Source: Haloactinopolyspora alba (lineage in GTDB: Bacteria; Actinomycetota; Actinomycetes; Jiangellales; Jiangellaceae). From it: 64,000 bases of DNA. The stretch lies in NCBI RefSeq assembly GCF_003014555.1, contig NZ_PYGE01000010.1:62001-126000 (forward strand), given 5' to 3'. Both the position numbers and the translations under genes were made by a program. Below the pieces are notes generated by a model that made no database searches, was not told the origin of the DNA, and saw only the letters and a list, made by a program, of their open reading frames with translations. This document shows, in pieces, positions 28,211 to 37,927 of this stretch (its first letter is position 1; each line of letters opens with the position of its first letter).

Positions 28211-29278
28211 GTGAGCGAAGGCCGCCCGACCCTGGCCGGAGTCGCTGCACGCGCCGGCGTGTCGCCGTCGACGGCGTCGCTGGCGTTCAGCGGCGCGGGT
28301 CCGGTGGCGCAGGCGACCCGGGAACGGGTGCTCGACGCGGCGCGGCAGCTCGGCTACACCGGACCGGACCCGATGGCACGGTCGTTGCGACGGGGACGCT
28401 CGGGCATCGTCGGCGCGCTGATCGGCGAACGGCTGCTCTACGCCTTCCGCGACCCGGTCGCGGTCGCGCTGCTGGACGGGCTGGCCGAGGAGCTGACGCC
28501 CGCGGGCACCGGACTGCTGCTGCTCTCCGGCGACGCGGCCCGCAGCGGCCCGACGCCCGAGCAGGTGGCGCGGATGCCCGTCGACACCGTCGTCTTCGCC
28601 ACCTGCGGCGGTGACGACGATCCGCTCCTGGACCATTTCCTCAGCCGTGAGGTCCCGGTGGTGGCCGTCGACGGGCCGGACCGCCCCGAGGTCGCGCTGC
28701 TCGACGTCGACGACTACGGCGGCACGGTCGAGCTTGCGCGGCTGTTGCGCGACGCCGGGCACCGGGACGTGGCGACGGTGACGCTGCCACTGCGGCTGGA
28801 CGGCCGCCGGGGTGTGGCCGACGCGCAGCGCCGGGCGGTGACGGCGTACTCGGACTGCCGTCGCCGCCTCAGCGCCGCCGAGGACGTCTTCGGCCCGATG
28901 GTCGCGGTCGAGGCGTCGGCCAACCTGATCGAGGAGGGCGAACTCGCCGGGCGCACCCTGCTGGCCGATCCCGCGAACCGCCCGAGCGCCGTCATCGCGC
29001 AGAGCGACCTGCTGGCGTGCGGGGTGATCCGCGCCGCGGAGTCGATGGGGATCCGCGTCCCGGAGGACCTGTCCGTCACCGGGTTCGACGGTATCGACAC
29101 CCCGTGGCTGGAGGGCCGGGAGCTGACGACGGTCGTGCAGCCCACGGTCGAGAAGGGGCGAGTGGCCGGCCGGATCGTCACGGACTTCCTCGACGGCGGC
29201 CGGCCCGGCGACGTCCGGTTGCCCGTACGGGTGCGGGCCGGGAGGACGACCGGGCCTCCCGTACGACCGAGGTCGTAG
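28211..29278 (+). CDS. LacI-family transcriptional regulator
   Basis: A 355-residue repressor. Residues 5-55 form the HTH and hinge: TLAGVAARAGVSPSTASLAFSG, then ATRERVLDAARQLGYTGPDPMARSL. The rest is a periplasmic-binding-like effector domain (GIVGALIGERLL, VVAVDGPDRPEV, VIAQSDLLACGVIRAAESMGI, VTGFDGIDTPW). The YxxPDPMARSL hinge and a short effector segment place it among divergent LacI proteins. GTG chosen because an AAGGAGGTG ribosome-binding site lies 8 bases upstream. Two palindromes in its own 5' region suggest autoregulation and control of the MFS gene. Confidence 0.92.
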   Translation: MSEGRPTLAGVAARAGVSPSTASLAFSGAGPVAQATRERVLDAARQLGYTGPDPMARSLRRGRSGIVGALIGERLLYAFRDPVAVALLDGLAEELTPAGTGLLLLSGDAARSGPTPEQVARMPVDTVVFATCGGDDDPLLDHFLSREVPVVAVDGPDRPEVALLDVDDYGGTVELARLLRDAGHRDVATVTLPLRLDGRRGVADAQRRAVTAYSDCRRRLSAAEDVFGPMVAVEASANLIEEGELAGRTLLADPANRPSAVIAQSDLLACGVIRAAESMGIRVPEDLSVTGFDGIDTPWLEGRELTTVVQPTVEKGRVAGRIVTDFLDGGRPGDVRLPVRVRAGRTTGPPVRPRS

Positions 29279-29379
29279 CCGGCCGCGTGCGCGGGTGTCG
29301 CCCGTGCCACCGGCGTCGGACGTGACGGCGGACCTGCGGGCGACGCGCGCGCGGCGCCGGGTCGACGATGCTCGTCGGC

Positions 29380-30153
<774 letters not shown>

Positions 30154-30156
30154 GCC

Positions 30157-32658
30157 GTGCTGAGCGTGACACTCGCCGGCCTGCGGGCGTACGTCGTGCG
30201 GTTCCTGCTGACCGGCACGGTCATCGTGCTGTCGATCGGGTTCACCGCAGGGACGCTGGTGCTCACCGACTCGCTGGACCGGGCCGGCAGAGCCGAGATC
30301 ACCGCCTCGGCGGCAGGGACGGATCTGGCGGCGGTCCCGCCCGACGACGGTGCCGACTACCTTCCGGTGTCCCTGCTGGACCGGATCAGTGCGCTCGACG
30401 GCGTCGAGGCGGCGGCCGGGCACCGGGTCGTGCACGCGCGGCTCGTCGGCGGCCAGGGGCGTGTGCCCGACCGATCGCCGGTCCGGGTGCTCGCGACGCC
30501 GCGGGATGCGGAGCTGGCGGCGTTACCGCTGACGGACGGACGCGCGCCGGCCGCCGCCGGCGAGATCGTCCTCGACACCAGGACCGCCGAGCGTCAGCGC
30601 GTCGGCGTCGGAGACGCGTACACGGTCACCGGGGCCGACGGCCGGCAGATGGAGTTCAGCGTCGTCGGGCTGGCCGAGCCGTCGGTCAACGCGCGCGACC
30701 ACCCCGAGGTCCGCGCGACCGGCGGTGACGTGCAGCGCCTGGCCGCGCGGCCAGGGATCGAGCGGGTCGACCTGCGCCTCGAAGCCGGCGCCGCCCCGGC
30801 CGACGTGACGGCGGCGGTGCGAGAGCTCGGCGGGGACCCGGGACACGTCGTGCTCACCGGAGCCGAGCTACGCGAACGTCTGGTGGAGAGCTCGACGTCG
30901 GTGGCCAAGGAGCTGCGCATCCCGCTGCTGATGCTGGGTGCCGTGGCGCTGATCGTCGCCGCGTTCGTGGTGGCGAACACGTTCCGCATCCTGGTCGCGC
31001 AGCGGACCCGGGAGCTGGCGCTGCTGCGCACGGTCGGAGCCACCCGGCGGCAGGTGCTCTCGGGCGTGCTGGTGGAGTCGACTGCCGTCGGTGCGGTGGC
31101 AAGCCTGGTCGGGGTGGCTGTGGGGGTGCTGGCCGCGATACCGGTCGGCGCGGTGGTCAGCGACGACGCTCGGGACGTCCCGACGATCGTGTCGACGGCG
31201 ACCGTGCTCTGGTCGGTCGCCGTGGGCGTCGCCGTCACGGTGGGCTCGGCCCTGCTCCCGGCGCGCGCGGCGACCCGGGTCGCGCCGCTGGCTGCGGTGC
31301 GCTCCGTGCCCGACGGTGCTGATGGGCAGCGGGCCGGGCGGGTGCGGATCGCCGCCGGGCTGGTCGCGATCGCGGCCGGCAGCGCGGTGATGGCGGCCGG
31401 CGCCCTCACCGCCGGCATGTACGGGTTGGGCGTCGTCGTTCTCGGCGCGGCGGTGTGTTTCCTGGGCGTGCTCGTCCTCGGCCCGCGGGTGGTGCCGCCG
31501 ATGGTGCGGTCCCTCGGGCGGCTGCTGGCCGGCAGGAGCGGGTCGCGGCGTGCGACGACACGGCTGGCCACGGCCAATGCGGTGCGCAACCCGCGGCGCG
31601 CGGCCGCGACCTCCGCGGCGTTGCTCATCGGCGTGACCATGGTGGCCGGCTTCGTCACCGTGGCCGAGTCGACGCGGGCGAGCGCCGGCATGGTCCTCGA
31701 CCAGCAGGTTCCGGCGGACTTCCTGGTGCGGTCGGATGCCGAGACCGGTGTGCCGGCGTCGGCGGTGCGTGCCGTCGACGCGCTGCCGGAGACCGGTCCC
31801 TCCGTGCGGTTGTACGACGGGACCGTCACCGCCGGCGGCGTCGGGACCGTCGACCTGCTCGGGATCGACCTCGACCGGTTCGAGGCGATCGCGCGCGTGA
31901 ACGGCGAGGGCTCGGTGGACGACGTCGCCGCGGGCGCGGTGGCGATCGACCGTGTCACCGCGGAGCGCAGTGGACTCGGGGTCGGTGACGACGTGACGGT
32001 CGAGGCGGACAGCGGCACGCGAACGTTCGACGTCGGTTACGTGGTGGACGAGGGCAGCGTGCCGTTCGAGGGCCTGGCCGTCACGCCGGACGTGTTCCAG
32101 GAGCTGTTGCCGTCCGTGGACCGCCCCGCCCGGGTGGGGTTCGACACCGCGTCCGACGTCGACACCGAGCGGGCGCGCGCCGCCGTGGTCGAGGCCGTGA
32201 ACGGCCTGCCAGGCGTCTCGGTGACGACGTACACCGACACGCGCGAGCAGCTGAGCGAGCAGCTGGACCAGACCCTGCTGGTGGTGCTGTCCATTCTGGG
32301 CCTGGCGGTGGTGATCGCGGTCATCGGGATCGCGAACACGATGTCGCTGTCGGTGCACGAGCGGGCACGCGAGATCGGGCTGCTGCGTGCACTCGGACAG
32401 ACTCAGCGGCAGACGCGGGCGATGCTGTCGATCGAGGCGCTGCTGCTCAGCGGCGTCGCGGCACTGCTGGGAGCGGTGATCGGCGTGTCGTTCGCCTGGG
32501 CGGCCGTGCTGAGCGTGGAGGACCTCGTGTTCGTCGTGCCGTGGGCCCAGGTCGCCGGGTGCGGTGTCGTCGCCGGGGCCCTCGGCCTCCTGGCGTCCGT
32601 CGTCCCGGGCCGCCGTGCTGCCCGTACCGCCCCCGTCGTCGCCCTCGCCACCGAATGA
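30157..32658 (+). CDS. FtsX-family ABC permease (MacB-like, duplicated)
   Basis: An 833-residue permease with two FtsX-type units. An N-terminal anchor helix (FLLTGTVIVLSIGFTAGTLVL) is followed by an extracytoplasmic MacB periplasmic-core-like domain to about residue 245, then helices near 258-280, 305-325 and 345-365. The second unit repeats this: a helix near 490, an external domain to about 700, and last helices near 710, 765 and 805. The NTMSLSVHERAREIGLLRALGQTQRQTRAML loop contacts the ATPase. Likely exports or moves a lipid or peptide, or powers a surface process; substrate unknown. GTG start. Confidence 0.9.
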   Translation: MLSVTLAGLRAYVVRFLLTGTVIVLSIGFTAGTLVLTDSLDRAGRAEITASAAGTDLAAVPPDDGADYLPVSLLDRISALDGVEAAAGHRVVHARLVGGQGRVPDRSPVRVLATPRDAELAALPLTDGRAPAAAGEIVLDTRTAERQRVGVGDAYTVTGADGRQMEFSVVGLAEPSVNARDHPEVRATGGDVQRLAARPGIERVDLRLEAGAAPADVTAAVRELGGDPGHVVLTGAELRERLVESSTSVAKELRIPLLMLGAVALIVAAFVVANTFRILVAQRTRELALLRTVGATRRQVLSGVLVESTAVGAVASLVGVAVGVLAAIPVGAVVSDDARDVPTIVSTATVLWSVAVGVAVTVGSALLPARAATRVAPLAAVRSVPDGADGQRAGRVRIAAGLVAIAAGSAVMAAGALTAGMYGLGVVVLGAAVCFLGVLVLGPRVVPPMVRSLGRLLAGRSGSRRATTRLATANAVRNPRRAAATSAALLIGVTMVAGFVTVAESTRASAGMVLDQQVPADFLVRSDAETGVPASAVRAVDALPETGPSVRLYDGTVTAGGVGTVDLLGIDLDRFEAIARVNGEGSVDDVAAGAVAIDRVTAERSGLGVGDDVTVEADSGTRTFDVGYVVDEGSVPFEGLAVTPDVFQELLPSVDRPARVGFDTASDVDTERARAAVVEAVNGLPGVSVTTYTDTREQLSEQLDQTLLVVLSILGLAVVIAVIGIANTMSLSVHERAREIGLLRALGQTQRQTRAMLSIEALLLSGVAALLGAVIGVSFAWAAVLSVEDLVFVVPWAQVAGCGVVAGALGLLASVVPGRRAARTAPVVALATE

Positions 32659-32664
32659 CCCGAC

Positions 32665-32748
32665 GAGAAATGATCACGTTCACCATGGAATTCCATGCGT
32701 CACCACCCCTACAAGCCTGGTGATGCGGAGGAAATCCTCGTGACGGGT
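32665..32748 (+). repeat. dispersed intergenic repeat, copy 3
   Basis: Third copy of the element at 2607 and 26691, beginning 7 bases after the permease stop. It contains the perfect palindrome CATGGAATTCCATG (about 32684-32697), the stem GCGTCACCA/TGGTGATGC (32697-32705 with 32718-32726, one G-U pair), and GAGGA-AA-TCCTC, followed by the CCTCGTGACGGG box. All copies face the same way as the gene they follow. Confidence 0.8.
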
Positions 32749-32786
32749 CCGCCACCCGGTGCGTCCGCTGCGGACCCGTCACCACC

Positions 32787-32792
32787 TACGCT
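32787..32792 (+). promoter_or_regulatory. -10 box of a probable leaderless promoter for the DUF2520 gene
   Basis: TACGCT ends 7 bases before the GTG start and no ribosome-binding site precedes that start. Confidence 0.45.
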
Positions 32793-32799
32793 GGCTCTC

Positions 32800-33699
32800 G
32801 TGAATGACGAACGACCGGCCCGTCTCGACGTCGGCATCGTCGGCACCGGGCGGGTCGGTGCCGTGCTCGGCGCCGCGCTCGCCCGCGCCGGGCACCACGT
32901 GGTCGCCGGCTACGGCGTGTCCGTGACCAGCCGGAGCCGCGCCGGCACGCTGCTGCCCGACATGCCGCTGGTCGAGGTCGAAGAGGTGATGCGCCGCTCC
33001 GGCCTCGTTCTGCTGACGGTCCCCGACGACGCGCTCCCCGGCCTCGTCGACGGTCTGGCCGGTGCCGGGGCCGTCCACGCCGGTCAGTTGGTCGCACACA
33101 CCAGCGGCCGGTACGGCATCGGTGTCCTGGACGAGGCGACGCGGGCGGGCGGGCTGCCGCTCGCCCTGCACCCGGCGATGACGTTCACCGGCACGTCCGT
33201 CGACCTGCAGCGACTCAGCGGTGCCACGTTCGGGATCACGGCGCCCGAGCCGCTGTGGCCGGTCGCGGAGGCACTCGTGGTCGAGATGGGGTCCGAACCG
33301 ATTCGGATCGCCGAACAGCACCGTCCGCTCTACCACGCCGCCCTCGCCCACGGTGCGAACCACCTGATCACACTGGTCAACGACGCGATGGATCTGCTGC
33401 GGGCCGCGGGCGTCGAGCAGCCGGACCGGATGTTGGCGCCGTTGATGTCGGCGGCGCTGGACAACGGGATGCGGCAGGGCGACGACGCGCTGACCGGGCC
33501 GGTCGCCCGCGGGGACGCGGGCACGGTGGCCAGTCACGTCGGCCGCATCGCCGGAGCCGTCCCCGAAGCCGCCGGCAGTTACGTCGCGCTGGCGCGCCGC
33601 ACGGCGACGCGTGCGCTCGCGGCCGGACGGCTGGAGGCGAGTGACGCGGAAGCGCTGTTGGACGTGCTCGCCGACGCCCCGGGCGAAACCGACGGCTGA
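32800..33699 (+). CDS. Rossmann-like/DUF2520 oxidoreductase-like protein
   Basis: A 299-residue protein with an N-terminal Rossmann-like NAD(P)-binding domain (VGIVGTGRVGAVLGAALARAGHHVV) and a C-terminal DUF2520 domain (PLYHAALAHGANHLITLVNDAMDLLRAAG). ALHPAMTFTG, in the middle, matches the active-site-like stretch of the ketopantoate-reductase-related family. The same gene lies beside panC in many actinobacteria and has been considered a possible pantothenate-pathway reductase; activity is unproven. The GTG start gives VNDERPARLDVGIVG; a longer in-frame extension would start inside the repeat upstream. Confidence 0.88.
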   Translation: MNDERPARLDVGIVGTGRVGAVLGAALARAGHHVVAGYGVSVTSRSRAGTLLPDMPLVEVEEVMRRSGLVLLTVPDDALPGLVDGLAGAGAVHAGQLVAHTSGRYGIGVLDEATRAGGLPLALHPAMTFTGTSVDLQRLSGATFGITAPEPLWPVAEALVVEMGSEPIRIAEQHRPLYHAALAHGANHLITLVNDAMDLLRAAGVEQPDRMLAPLMSAALDNGMRQGDDALTGPVARGDAGTVASHVGRIAGAVPEAAGSYVALARRTATRALAAGRLEASDAEALLDVLADAPGETDG

Positions 33700-33721
33700 C
33701 CGGCGGCCCGCGCGGTTGACG

Positions 33722-34246
33722 TCACGGCACGTGCGGAAGTTGCAGGCGTTCGCCGGTGCTGCTGTCGATCAGCTCCGCCCGGTCGGCGCGAGCCATCAGC
33801 GGGAGGACGTCGTACACGGCCGCCGCGACCATCGGCAGGGCCGTCAGCGGGACGCGCGGCGCGATGGTGCAGTGGGGCAGCCACCGGCCGGGAAGGTAGT
33901 GACGGTGGAGTTCCGCGCCGGCGCTCACCACTGCGTCGACCGTGCGTTCCTGTCGCCGGCCCAGGTCGCCGGGCAGCGCCGGCGCGAGCCACACGCGCCC
34001 GCGCCGGAACGTCCCGAGCCCGTCGAACGAGACGTCGACGGGTCCGCCGTCCGGGAGCGCGGCGACGGCGGCACGGACGTCGTCCCATCGCCAGCTCCGC
34101 AGGACCGCGTAGGACAGATGCGGGACGTGGCGCCCGTGGGTGTGTGACCGCAGGGTGGGGACGTCGAGGTCCTCGAGCCGGTCCCAGAGCCGTCGCAGAG
34201 CGTGCTCGGTGCGGGCGTCGAACGTGAGGCAGACCGCGAGTGCCAC
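33722..34246 (-). CDS. 2H phosphoesterase / 2'-5' RNA ligase-like protein
   Basis: A 174-residue member of the 2H phosphoesterase group. The two catalytic motifs are visible: HVPHLSYAVL (HxS, about residues 41-44) and LPHCTIAPRV (HxT, about 124-126). Such proteins hydrolyse or form 2',5'/2',3' cyclic phosphodiester bonds in RNA or small nucleotides; substrate here unknown. GTG start. It converges with the DUF2520 gene and lies 19 bases upstream of nothing on its own strand except the ABC-2 genes that follow in genomic order, which are upstream in transcription. Confidence 0.82.
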   Translation of the reverse strand: MALAVCLTFDARTEHALRRLWDRLEDLDVPTLRSHTHGRHVPHLSYAVLRSWRWDDVRAAVAALPDGGPVDVSFDGLGTFRRGRVWLAPALPGDLGRRQERTVDAVVSAGAELHRHYLPGRWLPHCTIAPRVPLTALPMVAAAVYDVLPLMARADRAELIDSSTGERLQLPHVP

Positions 34247-34265
34247 GCGTCACACGGTATTAGCG

Positions 34266-35270
34266 TCACGAGCGCCGCGCTTGCTGTTGATGATCATGGT
34301 ACGAGTGCGCGCGGTACAGTCGGCGGACGACGTCCTCGATGTCGGGCTCCTCGATGGTGAGGTCACGTACCTGACCCCGCGTGCCGACGGCCTCGAGGAT
34401 CGCGCCCGCGGTGGTCTGCTCGGGGCCGAACGCCAGCCGGTGCCGCAGGCCGTCGGACTCGACCGCGACGACCCTCGTCCCCGGGACGCCCTCGAGAGAC
34501 GCGACCGGATCCACCAGGTCGAGCACCATGACACGTTCTGCGCCGACCCGCGCGGCCAGGCCGGGGAGCGTGCCGTCGTAGGCCATCCGCCCGTGGTCGA
34601 CGACGATGATCCGCTCGGTCAGCCGCTGCACGTCGTCCATGTCGTGCGTGGTCAGCAGCAGTGTCGTGCCGTGCAGGTCGCGCTGCTCGGACAGGAACAC
34701 CCGCAGCCGTTCCTTGCTGAGCACGTCCAGCCCGATGGTCGGCTCGTCCAGGATCAGCAGCCGCGGCGAGTGCAGGAGGGCGGCCGCGATCTCACCGCGG
34801 ATCCGCTGGCCCAGCGACAGCTGCCGCACGGGCGTGTCGAGGAACGTGCCCAGGTCGAGGCGGTCGACCAGCTCGTCGCGACGCGCCTGCCAGGCCCGGT
34901 CCTCGAGCCGGTGGATCGCGGCGAGCGTCCGGAACGACTCGCGCAACGGCAGGTCCCACCACAACTGGGTGCGCTGGCCGAACACGACGCCGATCCGGCG
35001 CGCGAGAACCTTGCGCCGCCGGACCGGATCGAGCTCGCACGTCCGCACGGTGCCGGACGTGGGGACGAGGATTCCGGTCAGCATCTTGATGGTGGTGGAC
35101 TTGCCTGCACCGTTGGCGCCGATGTATCCGGTGGCTGAGCCCGTCTCCAGCGCGAACGTCAGCCCGTCGACGGCGGGGACGACCGTGCGCGTGCGCCGTA
35201 GCCGCCCGGCAGGCGAGCGGACGGTGAACTCGCGACGCAGGTCGTGTACGTCGATGATCGGTTCGGTCAT
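34266..35270 (-). CDS. ABC-2 type exporter, ATPase subunit
   Basis: A 334-residue ATPase that serves the two permeases upstream in the same operon. Walker A GANGAGKST, Q-loop VVFGQRTQLWWDLP, signature LSLGQRIRGEIAAALL and Walker B LLILDEPTIGLD are typical of the group paired with COG4587/COG3694 (DUF990-like) permeases; the C-terminal domain of about 90 residues is also typical. Substrate unknown; related systems handle antibiotics or lipids. ATG overlaps the stop of the permease upstream (ATGA). The last codons are basic (HQQQARRS). Confidence 0.92.
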   Translation of the reverse strand: MTEPIIDVHDLRREFTVRSPAGRLRRTRTVVPAVDGLTFALETGSATGYIGANGAGKSTTIKMLTGILVPTSGTVRTCELDPVRRRKVLARRIGVVFGQRTQLWWDLPLRESFRTLAAIHRLEDRAWQARRDELVDRLDLGTFLDTPVRQLSLGQRIRGEIAAALLHSPRLLILDEPTIGLDVLSKERLRVFLSEQRDLHGTTLLLTTHDMDDVQRLTERIIVVDHGRMAYDGTLPGLAARVGAERVMVLDLVDPVASLEGVPGTRVVAVESDGLRHRLAFGPEQTTAGAILEAVGTRGQVRDLTIEEPDIEDVVRRLYRAHSYHDHQQQARRS

Positions 35271-36070
35271 GATCCTGCTCCCGTGTAGTGACGCAGACCG
35301 GCTCGCCACCCGCCGAGGGCGACGGCCCAGATTCCGACGGCCGCCAGCGGCGTGCACCAGCCGAGCCACTGCGGCAGCCCGGCCGGGCCTTCCAGGTCGA
35401 GCAGCACCAGCACCGGCAGGTACGCGGTGAACGCCGACGGGACGACGAACGTGAACAGCACCCGCATCGGCACGCTGAAGATGCTCGCGGGGTACTGCGC
35501 CGCGTACGCGCCTCCGTACGTGAACGCGTTCGCGAACTCCGCACCCTCCACCAGCCAGAACTGCACGGCGGCCGCGCACACGAACAGCGCCGCGAAGATG
35601 GCGGTCCCGCTGAGCACGGCGATCACCAGCAGCGCGACGTGCGCGGCCGTCCAGTCGATGTCGTTCATCAGCAGCGAGACCACCAGGATCGCGCCCGCCA
35701 GCGCCGTCCGTCCGAGTCGCCGCAGCGACACGTCGCTGGTGACGAGCTGGGCGAGCACCGGCAGCGGACGGAGCAGGAACGCGTCGAGCGTGCCCTGGCG
35801 CAGGTACGTCGGCAGCTGGTCCACGTGCCCGATGACGGTGTCGGCGAGGCTGAATCCGATGTTCGCCAGCGCGAACAGCAACGCGGCGGCGGCGAAGTCC
35901 AGCTCGCCGAGCACGTCGATGTTCGCGAAGATCACGTAGACCTCGGCGAACTCGAGCAGTCCGATCGCCCCGCTGCCGAGCAGATCCATCGCGAACGAGC
36001 GCCGGTACGCGAGCTGCGAGCGCAGCCGAGAACCGACGAGCACACGATAGGCGCGAGTACGCTCACCCAC
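35267..36070 (-). CDS. ABC-2 family permease (COG3694 type)
   Basis: A 267-residue integral membrane protein with six helices. The first is preceded by RSQLAYRRSFAMDLLGSG, and HVDQLPTYLRQGTLDAFLLRPLPVLAQL is the amphipathic loop conserved in this permease group; PASIFSVPMRVLFTFVVPSAF precedes the last helices. It overlaps the upstream permease gene by 8 bases and the ATPase gene by 4, so the three are tightly coupled. GTG start. Confidence 0.9.
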   Translation of the reverse strand: MGERTRAYRVLVGSRLRSQLAYRRSFAMDLLGSGAIGLLEFAEVYVIFANIDVLGELDFAAAALLFALANIGFSLADTVIGHVDQLPTYLRQGTLDAFLLRPLPVLAQLVTSDVSLRRLGRTALAGAILVVSLLMNDIDWTAAHVALLVIAVLSGTAIFAALFVCAAAVQFWLVEGAEFANAFTYGGAYAAQYPASIFSVPMRVLFTFVVPSAFTAYLPVLVLLDLEGPAGLPQWLGWCTPLAAVGIWAVALGGWRAGLRHYTGAGS

Positions 36071-36857
36071 CCTGGACCACCAGCCTCCGGGCGCCCAACC
36101 TGAACAGCAGCCGCCCGGACAGCAGCAGTCCGAACAGCCACGCCAGCTGGACGCCCACGGTCTGCAGCGCCGCGAGGCCCTCGACCCGGGCGGTGATGAC
36201 GTCCACCGGAGCCTGCAGCATCGACGGGAACGGCGACCACGCCGCCAGCACGCCCAGCCAGTCGGGGAACCAGTGCACCGGGATGATCAGCCCGGACAGC
36301 ACCTGGCACGCCACCATGTACAGCGTCCGCGGCCCACGCAGGTCGAGTAGCCAGAAGGCGGCCAGGTTCACCAGCCACCAGCCGGCGAACGACACGCACA
36401 CGCCGACCACGACGCTCAGCAGGCCCAGCATGTAGGGCAGCGGCTCCAGCGGCAACGCCAGCCCGGTGACCAGGGCACCCGCGAGCAACGGCGGGGCGCC
36501 GCGAGGAATGAGCGAGTACGCCGCCCGCCCCAGGTCGGCAGCGAGGTAGGCGAACTGCGGATCGACGGGCCGGGCCAGGGCGACGGCGACGTCGCCGGTT
36601 CGGATGCGCTCGGCGAGGTCCGCCCATCCGAACAGGTTCAACGGCGCGACCAGGGCCTGCACCATCCATGCGTACGTCGCTCCGGATGCGGCGTGGTATC
36701 CGGCGAGGGTGCCGCCGGCGGCGCCGATGGCGGCCATCGTGATGCTCGCCTTGATCAGACCGAAGACGGTGTTGGTGAACGCCCCGGCCGCTGCCGCGAG
36801 CCGGTAGGTGGACCACCGCCGGAAGCCCATGGCTGTGAAAGCGGCGAAGACACGCAC
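36063..36857 (-). CDS. ABC-2 family permease (COG4587 type)
   Basis: A 264-residue first gene of the three-gene exporter operon. Six hydrophobic helices; [30 protein letters not shown] is the cytoplasmic loop shared with its partner's LRQGTLDAFLLRPLP region, showing the two permeases are paralogous halves of one channel. GTG start ([15 protein letters not shown]). The divergent panC promoter lies about 90 bases away. Confidence 0.9.
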   Translation of the reverse strand: MRVFAAFTAMGFRRWSTYRLAAAAGAFTNTVFGLIKASITMAAIGAAGGTLAGYHAASGATYAWMVQALVAPLNLFGWADLAERIRTGDVAVALARPVDPQFAYLAADLGRAAYSLIPRGAPPLLAGALVTGLALPLEPLPYMLGLLSVVVGVCVSFAGWWLVNLAAFWLLDLRGPRTLYMVACQVLSGLIIPVHWFPDWLGVLAAWSPFPSMLQAPVDVITARVEGLAALQTVGVQLAWLFGLLLSGRLLFRLGARRLVVQGG

Positions 36858-36947
36858 GATCGCGAGACGTTACCGGTTCGGCGCCTGCGTCGGCATCGGA
36901 TTTTCCGGCCGTCACGACCGTGCGGCGGTCCGGCCGTGGCCGGACGA

Positions 36948-36953
36948 TACGGT
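36948..36953 (+). promoter_or_regulatory. -10 box of a probable leaderless panC promoter
   Basis: TACGGT ends 7 bases before the panC GTG; the intervening bases carry no ribosome-binding site. Confidence 0.5.
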
Positions 36954-36960
36954 GTGGCGC

Positions 36961-37806
36961 GTGGGAGCACCCGAAGTCGTCCGGACGCGCGACGAGCTGG
37001 TCGAGGCGTTGTCGGCGGGCGAGACGGCAGCCGCCGTGGTCACGACGATGGGCGCGTTGCACGAGGGCCACCGCGCGCTGATCCGTGCGGCCAGGGGCCT
37101 CGTCGGCGCCGACGGCACGGTCATCGTCACGATCTTCGTCAACCCGCTGCAGTTCGGCCCGGCCGAGGACCTGGACACCTACCCCCGCACGCTGGACGCG
37201 GACCTGGCCATGTGTGCCGACGAGGGCGTGGACGTCGCCTTCACGCCGGAGGTCGACGACGTCTATCCCGACGGCGCGCCGCAGGTCACCGTCGCGCCGG
37301 GACCGCTGGCCGACGAGCTGGAGGGCGCCGCCCGCCCGGCGCACTTCGGCGGGGTGCTGACCGTCGTCGCCAAACTGCTGAACCTGACCGTTCCGACGTA
37401 CGCCGTGTTCGGTGAGAAGGACTATCAGCAGCTGGTGCTGGTCCGGCGGATGGTGGCCGACCTGGAGCTGCCGTACGACATCGTCGGTGTCGAGACCGTC
37501 CGTGAACCGGACGGGCTCGCCCTGTCCAGCCGGAACGGCTATCTCTCGCCGGACGAGCGGGAGCGGGCCGGTGCGCTCGGCCGGGCACTGGCCGCCGGCG
37601 CCGAGGCCGCGACGGGTGGTCGCGCCGCCGTGCTCGCGGCGGCGCGTGCGGAGCTCGACGCCGAACCCGCCGTCGAGGTCGAGTACCTGGAGCTGCGCGG
37701 CACCGACCTGGAGCCCGATGCGGAGCACGGACCCGCCAGACTGCTGGTCGCCGGACGTGTCGGCGCCACCCGCCTGATCGACAACGTCGCCGTCGACCTG
37801 CCCTGA
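36961..37806 (+). CDS. panC: pantothenate synthetase
   Basis: ATP-dependent condensation of pantoate with beta-alanine to give pantothenate. The 281 residues contain [17 protein letters not shown] (HIGH-like ATP motif, about 25-41), [21 protein letters not shown], the [31 protein letters not shown] nucleotide-binding block, and the [17 protein letters not shown]-equivalent (SSRN). GTG start set by family length and by the -10 spacing. Followed after 121 bases by nadB; its beta-alanine supplier PanD is encoded 17.5 kb upstream. Confidence 0.96.
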   Translation: MGAPEVVRTRDELVEALSAGETAAAVVTTMGALHEGHRALIRAARGLVGADGTVIVTIFVNPLQFGPAEDLDTYPRTLDADLAMCADEGVDVAFTPEVDDVYPDGAPQVTVAPGPLADELEGAARPAHFGGVLTVVAKLLNLTVPTYAVFGEKDYQQLVLVRRMVADLELPYDIVGVETVREPDGLALSSRNGYLSPDERERAGALGRALAAGAEAATGGRAAVLAAARAELDAEPAVEVEYLELRGTDLEPDAEHGPARLLVAGRVGATRLIDNVAVDLP

Positions 37807-37848
37807 ACCGCGGGCTCGTCTCGGGTGATCATCACCGGTGGAGCGGGG

Positions 37849-37887
37849 GCGTTCCGCGGGACGGAGTGGGCCGCGTTCCGCGGGACG
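37849..37887. promoter_or_regulatory. paired palindromic direct repeats upstream of nadB
   Basis: GCGTTCCGCGGGACG occurs twice exactly, at 37849-37863 and 37873-37887, 24 bases apart. Each contains the near-palindrome GTTCCGCGGGAC. The second copy ends 26 bases before the nadB -10 box, where a regulator of NAD synthesis could bind. A short GGTGATCATCACC dyad at 37824-37836 follows panC and may terminate it. Confidence 0.5.
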
Positions 37888-37913
37888 AGGTGAGGTGTCG
37901 CCGCTTCACGTCG

Positions 37914-37919
37914 TAGGCT
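37914..37919 (+). promoter_or_regulatory. -10 box of a probable leaderless nadB promoter
   Basis: TAGGCT ends 8 bases before the nadB GTG, the same arrangement as at purD and lysS. Confidence 0.5.
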
Positions 37920-37927
37920 ATCCCGGC

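Noticed and set aside
30868-32358. A 496-codon His/Arg-rich minus-strand frame opposite the FtsX permease
   Set aside because: Mirror of an intact 833-residue permease; composition is a codon-bias artefact and there is no ribosome-binding site.
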